Source of the DNA: Angelakisella sp.
GTDB taxonomy: Bacteria; Bacillota; Clostridia; Oscillospirales; Ruminococcaceae
Assembly: GCA_020024555.1 (NCBI GenBank)
Contig: JAHHTQ010000002.1
Span: forward strand, 42,473-106,472
Length of the DNA stretch: 64,000 bases
Direction: 5' to 3'
The position numbers and the translations under genes are program-made. Positions 63,795 to 64,000 of this stretch are shown piece after piece; position 1 is the first letter of the stretch, and each line of letters opens with the position of its first letter. The notes beneath the pieces were generated by a model. It searched no databases and had not been told where the DNA came from. It worked only from the letters and a program-made list of their open reading frames with translations.

Positions 63795-63887
63795 CACAAA
63801 TAACAATCTGTTAAATATTTTTCTATATATCTCTACTCAGTATTGTATTATTTATAAAAAAATCATATATTTTTGATAAATACAAAA

Positions 63888-63911
63888 AAAAGTGAGTATA
63901 AAACTCACTTC
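63888..63911. terminator. Terminator-like hairpin before the terminal insertion element
   Basis: AAGTGAGT and ACTCACTT arms around a TATAAA loop, preceded by an A-run (minus-strand T-run). It would stop transcription coming from the right. Confidence 0.6.
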
Positions 63912-64000
63912 AGTCTGTCGAAAAAGTCTGATATTATCGGATTTTTTCTTTTTTTATGTAAAAAGAAGTGGTATAATAGAGGTACAAAAAATGTTAGATA
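63912..64000 (+). mobile_element. Left edge of an insertion sequence, transposase start cut by the window
   Basis: The segment starts CAGTCTGTCGAAAAAGTCTG, similar to the starts at 28213 and 37076, contains a good TATAAT (63972-63977) and AGAGG, and ends in ATGTTAGATA, which would begin a protein M-L-D. This fits the left end and start of a transposase, possibly IS1182-like, but only three codons are visible. Confidence 0.4.

Overview
The window comes from an AT-rich, low-GC Gram-positive bacterium, most likely an anaerobic member of the Clostridia from a gut-like habitat. The evidence is strong AGGAGG-type ribosome binding sites, frequent TTG and GTG starts, two T-box leaders, SpoIIIE with TepA and YlzJ (the Bacillus/Clostridium arrangement), surface-anchored starch degradation, and a fucose/fucoside pathway. 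TGA is an ordinary stop. No rRNA, tRNA, CRISPR array or prophage was seen.

Layout. 1-7.1 kb: the end of greA, a radical SAM/SPASM protein, a DUF4830 gene, then a co-oriented housekeeping run (RsuA-type pseudouridine synthase, formate/nitrite channel, patatin, ruvX, Nudix hydrolase, mltG) closed by a terminator. 7.2-7.6 kb: an IS3-family remnant. 7.7-15.0 kb: one very large secreted amylopullulanase with two GH13 catalytic modules and a C-terminal membrane anchor. 15.8-24.8 kb: tepA-ylzJ-uppP-spoIIIE-glycosyltransferase, then an ABC-F ATPase and an AI-2E family permease. 24.9-28.0 kb: a YibE/F permease and an anchored 5'-nucleotidase on the minus strand. 28.2-33.1 kb: a repeat, a MATE pump, an unusual guaA with a collapsed glutaminase domain, and T-box controlled trpS. 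33.2-34.3 kb: nested decayed IS200/IS605 and IS3 elements. 34.4-37.2 kb: a CDF transporter, DUF2871, a broken membrane gene and an autoregulated-looking TetR gene.

37.3-52.3 kb is a fucose-utilisation island. fucA-fucI-kinase lie on the minus strand, divergent from an AraC regulator. A YesM/YesN-type two-component system with its own lipoprotein solute-binding protein follows. Then come a second binding protein, two ABC permeases, a cytoplasmic GH29 alpha-L-fucosidase and a Gfo/Idh oxidoreductase. The simplest model is import of short fucosylated glycans, intracellular release of fucose, then isomerase-kinase-aldolase breakdown.

52.4-64.0 kb: brnQ behind an Ile-type T-box, an Eis-like acetyltransferase, a solo IS end, a TraX/response regulator/histidine kinase operon with an 11-nt direct-repeat operator, a decayed gene, DUF454 and YgbA-like genes, a CydDC-like heterodimeric ABC exporter with a promoter carrying two similar palindromes, and the left edge of another insertion element.

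The strongest unusual signals are the GuaA that lacks a working glutaminase, the binding protein fused by overlap to a two-component operon, the TraX-RR-HK operon with its repeat operator, and several promoter/operator architectures. No complete new defence or mobile system is evident.
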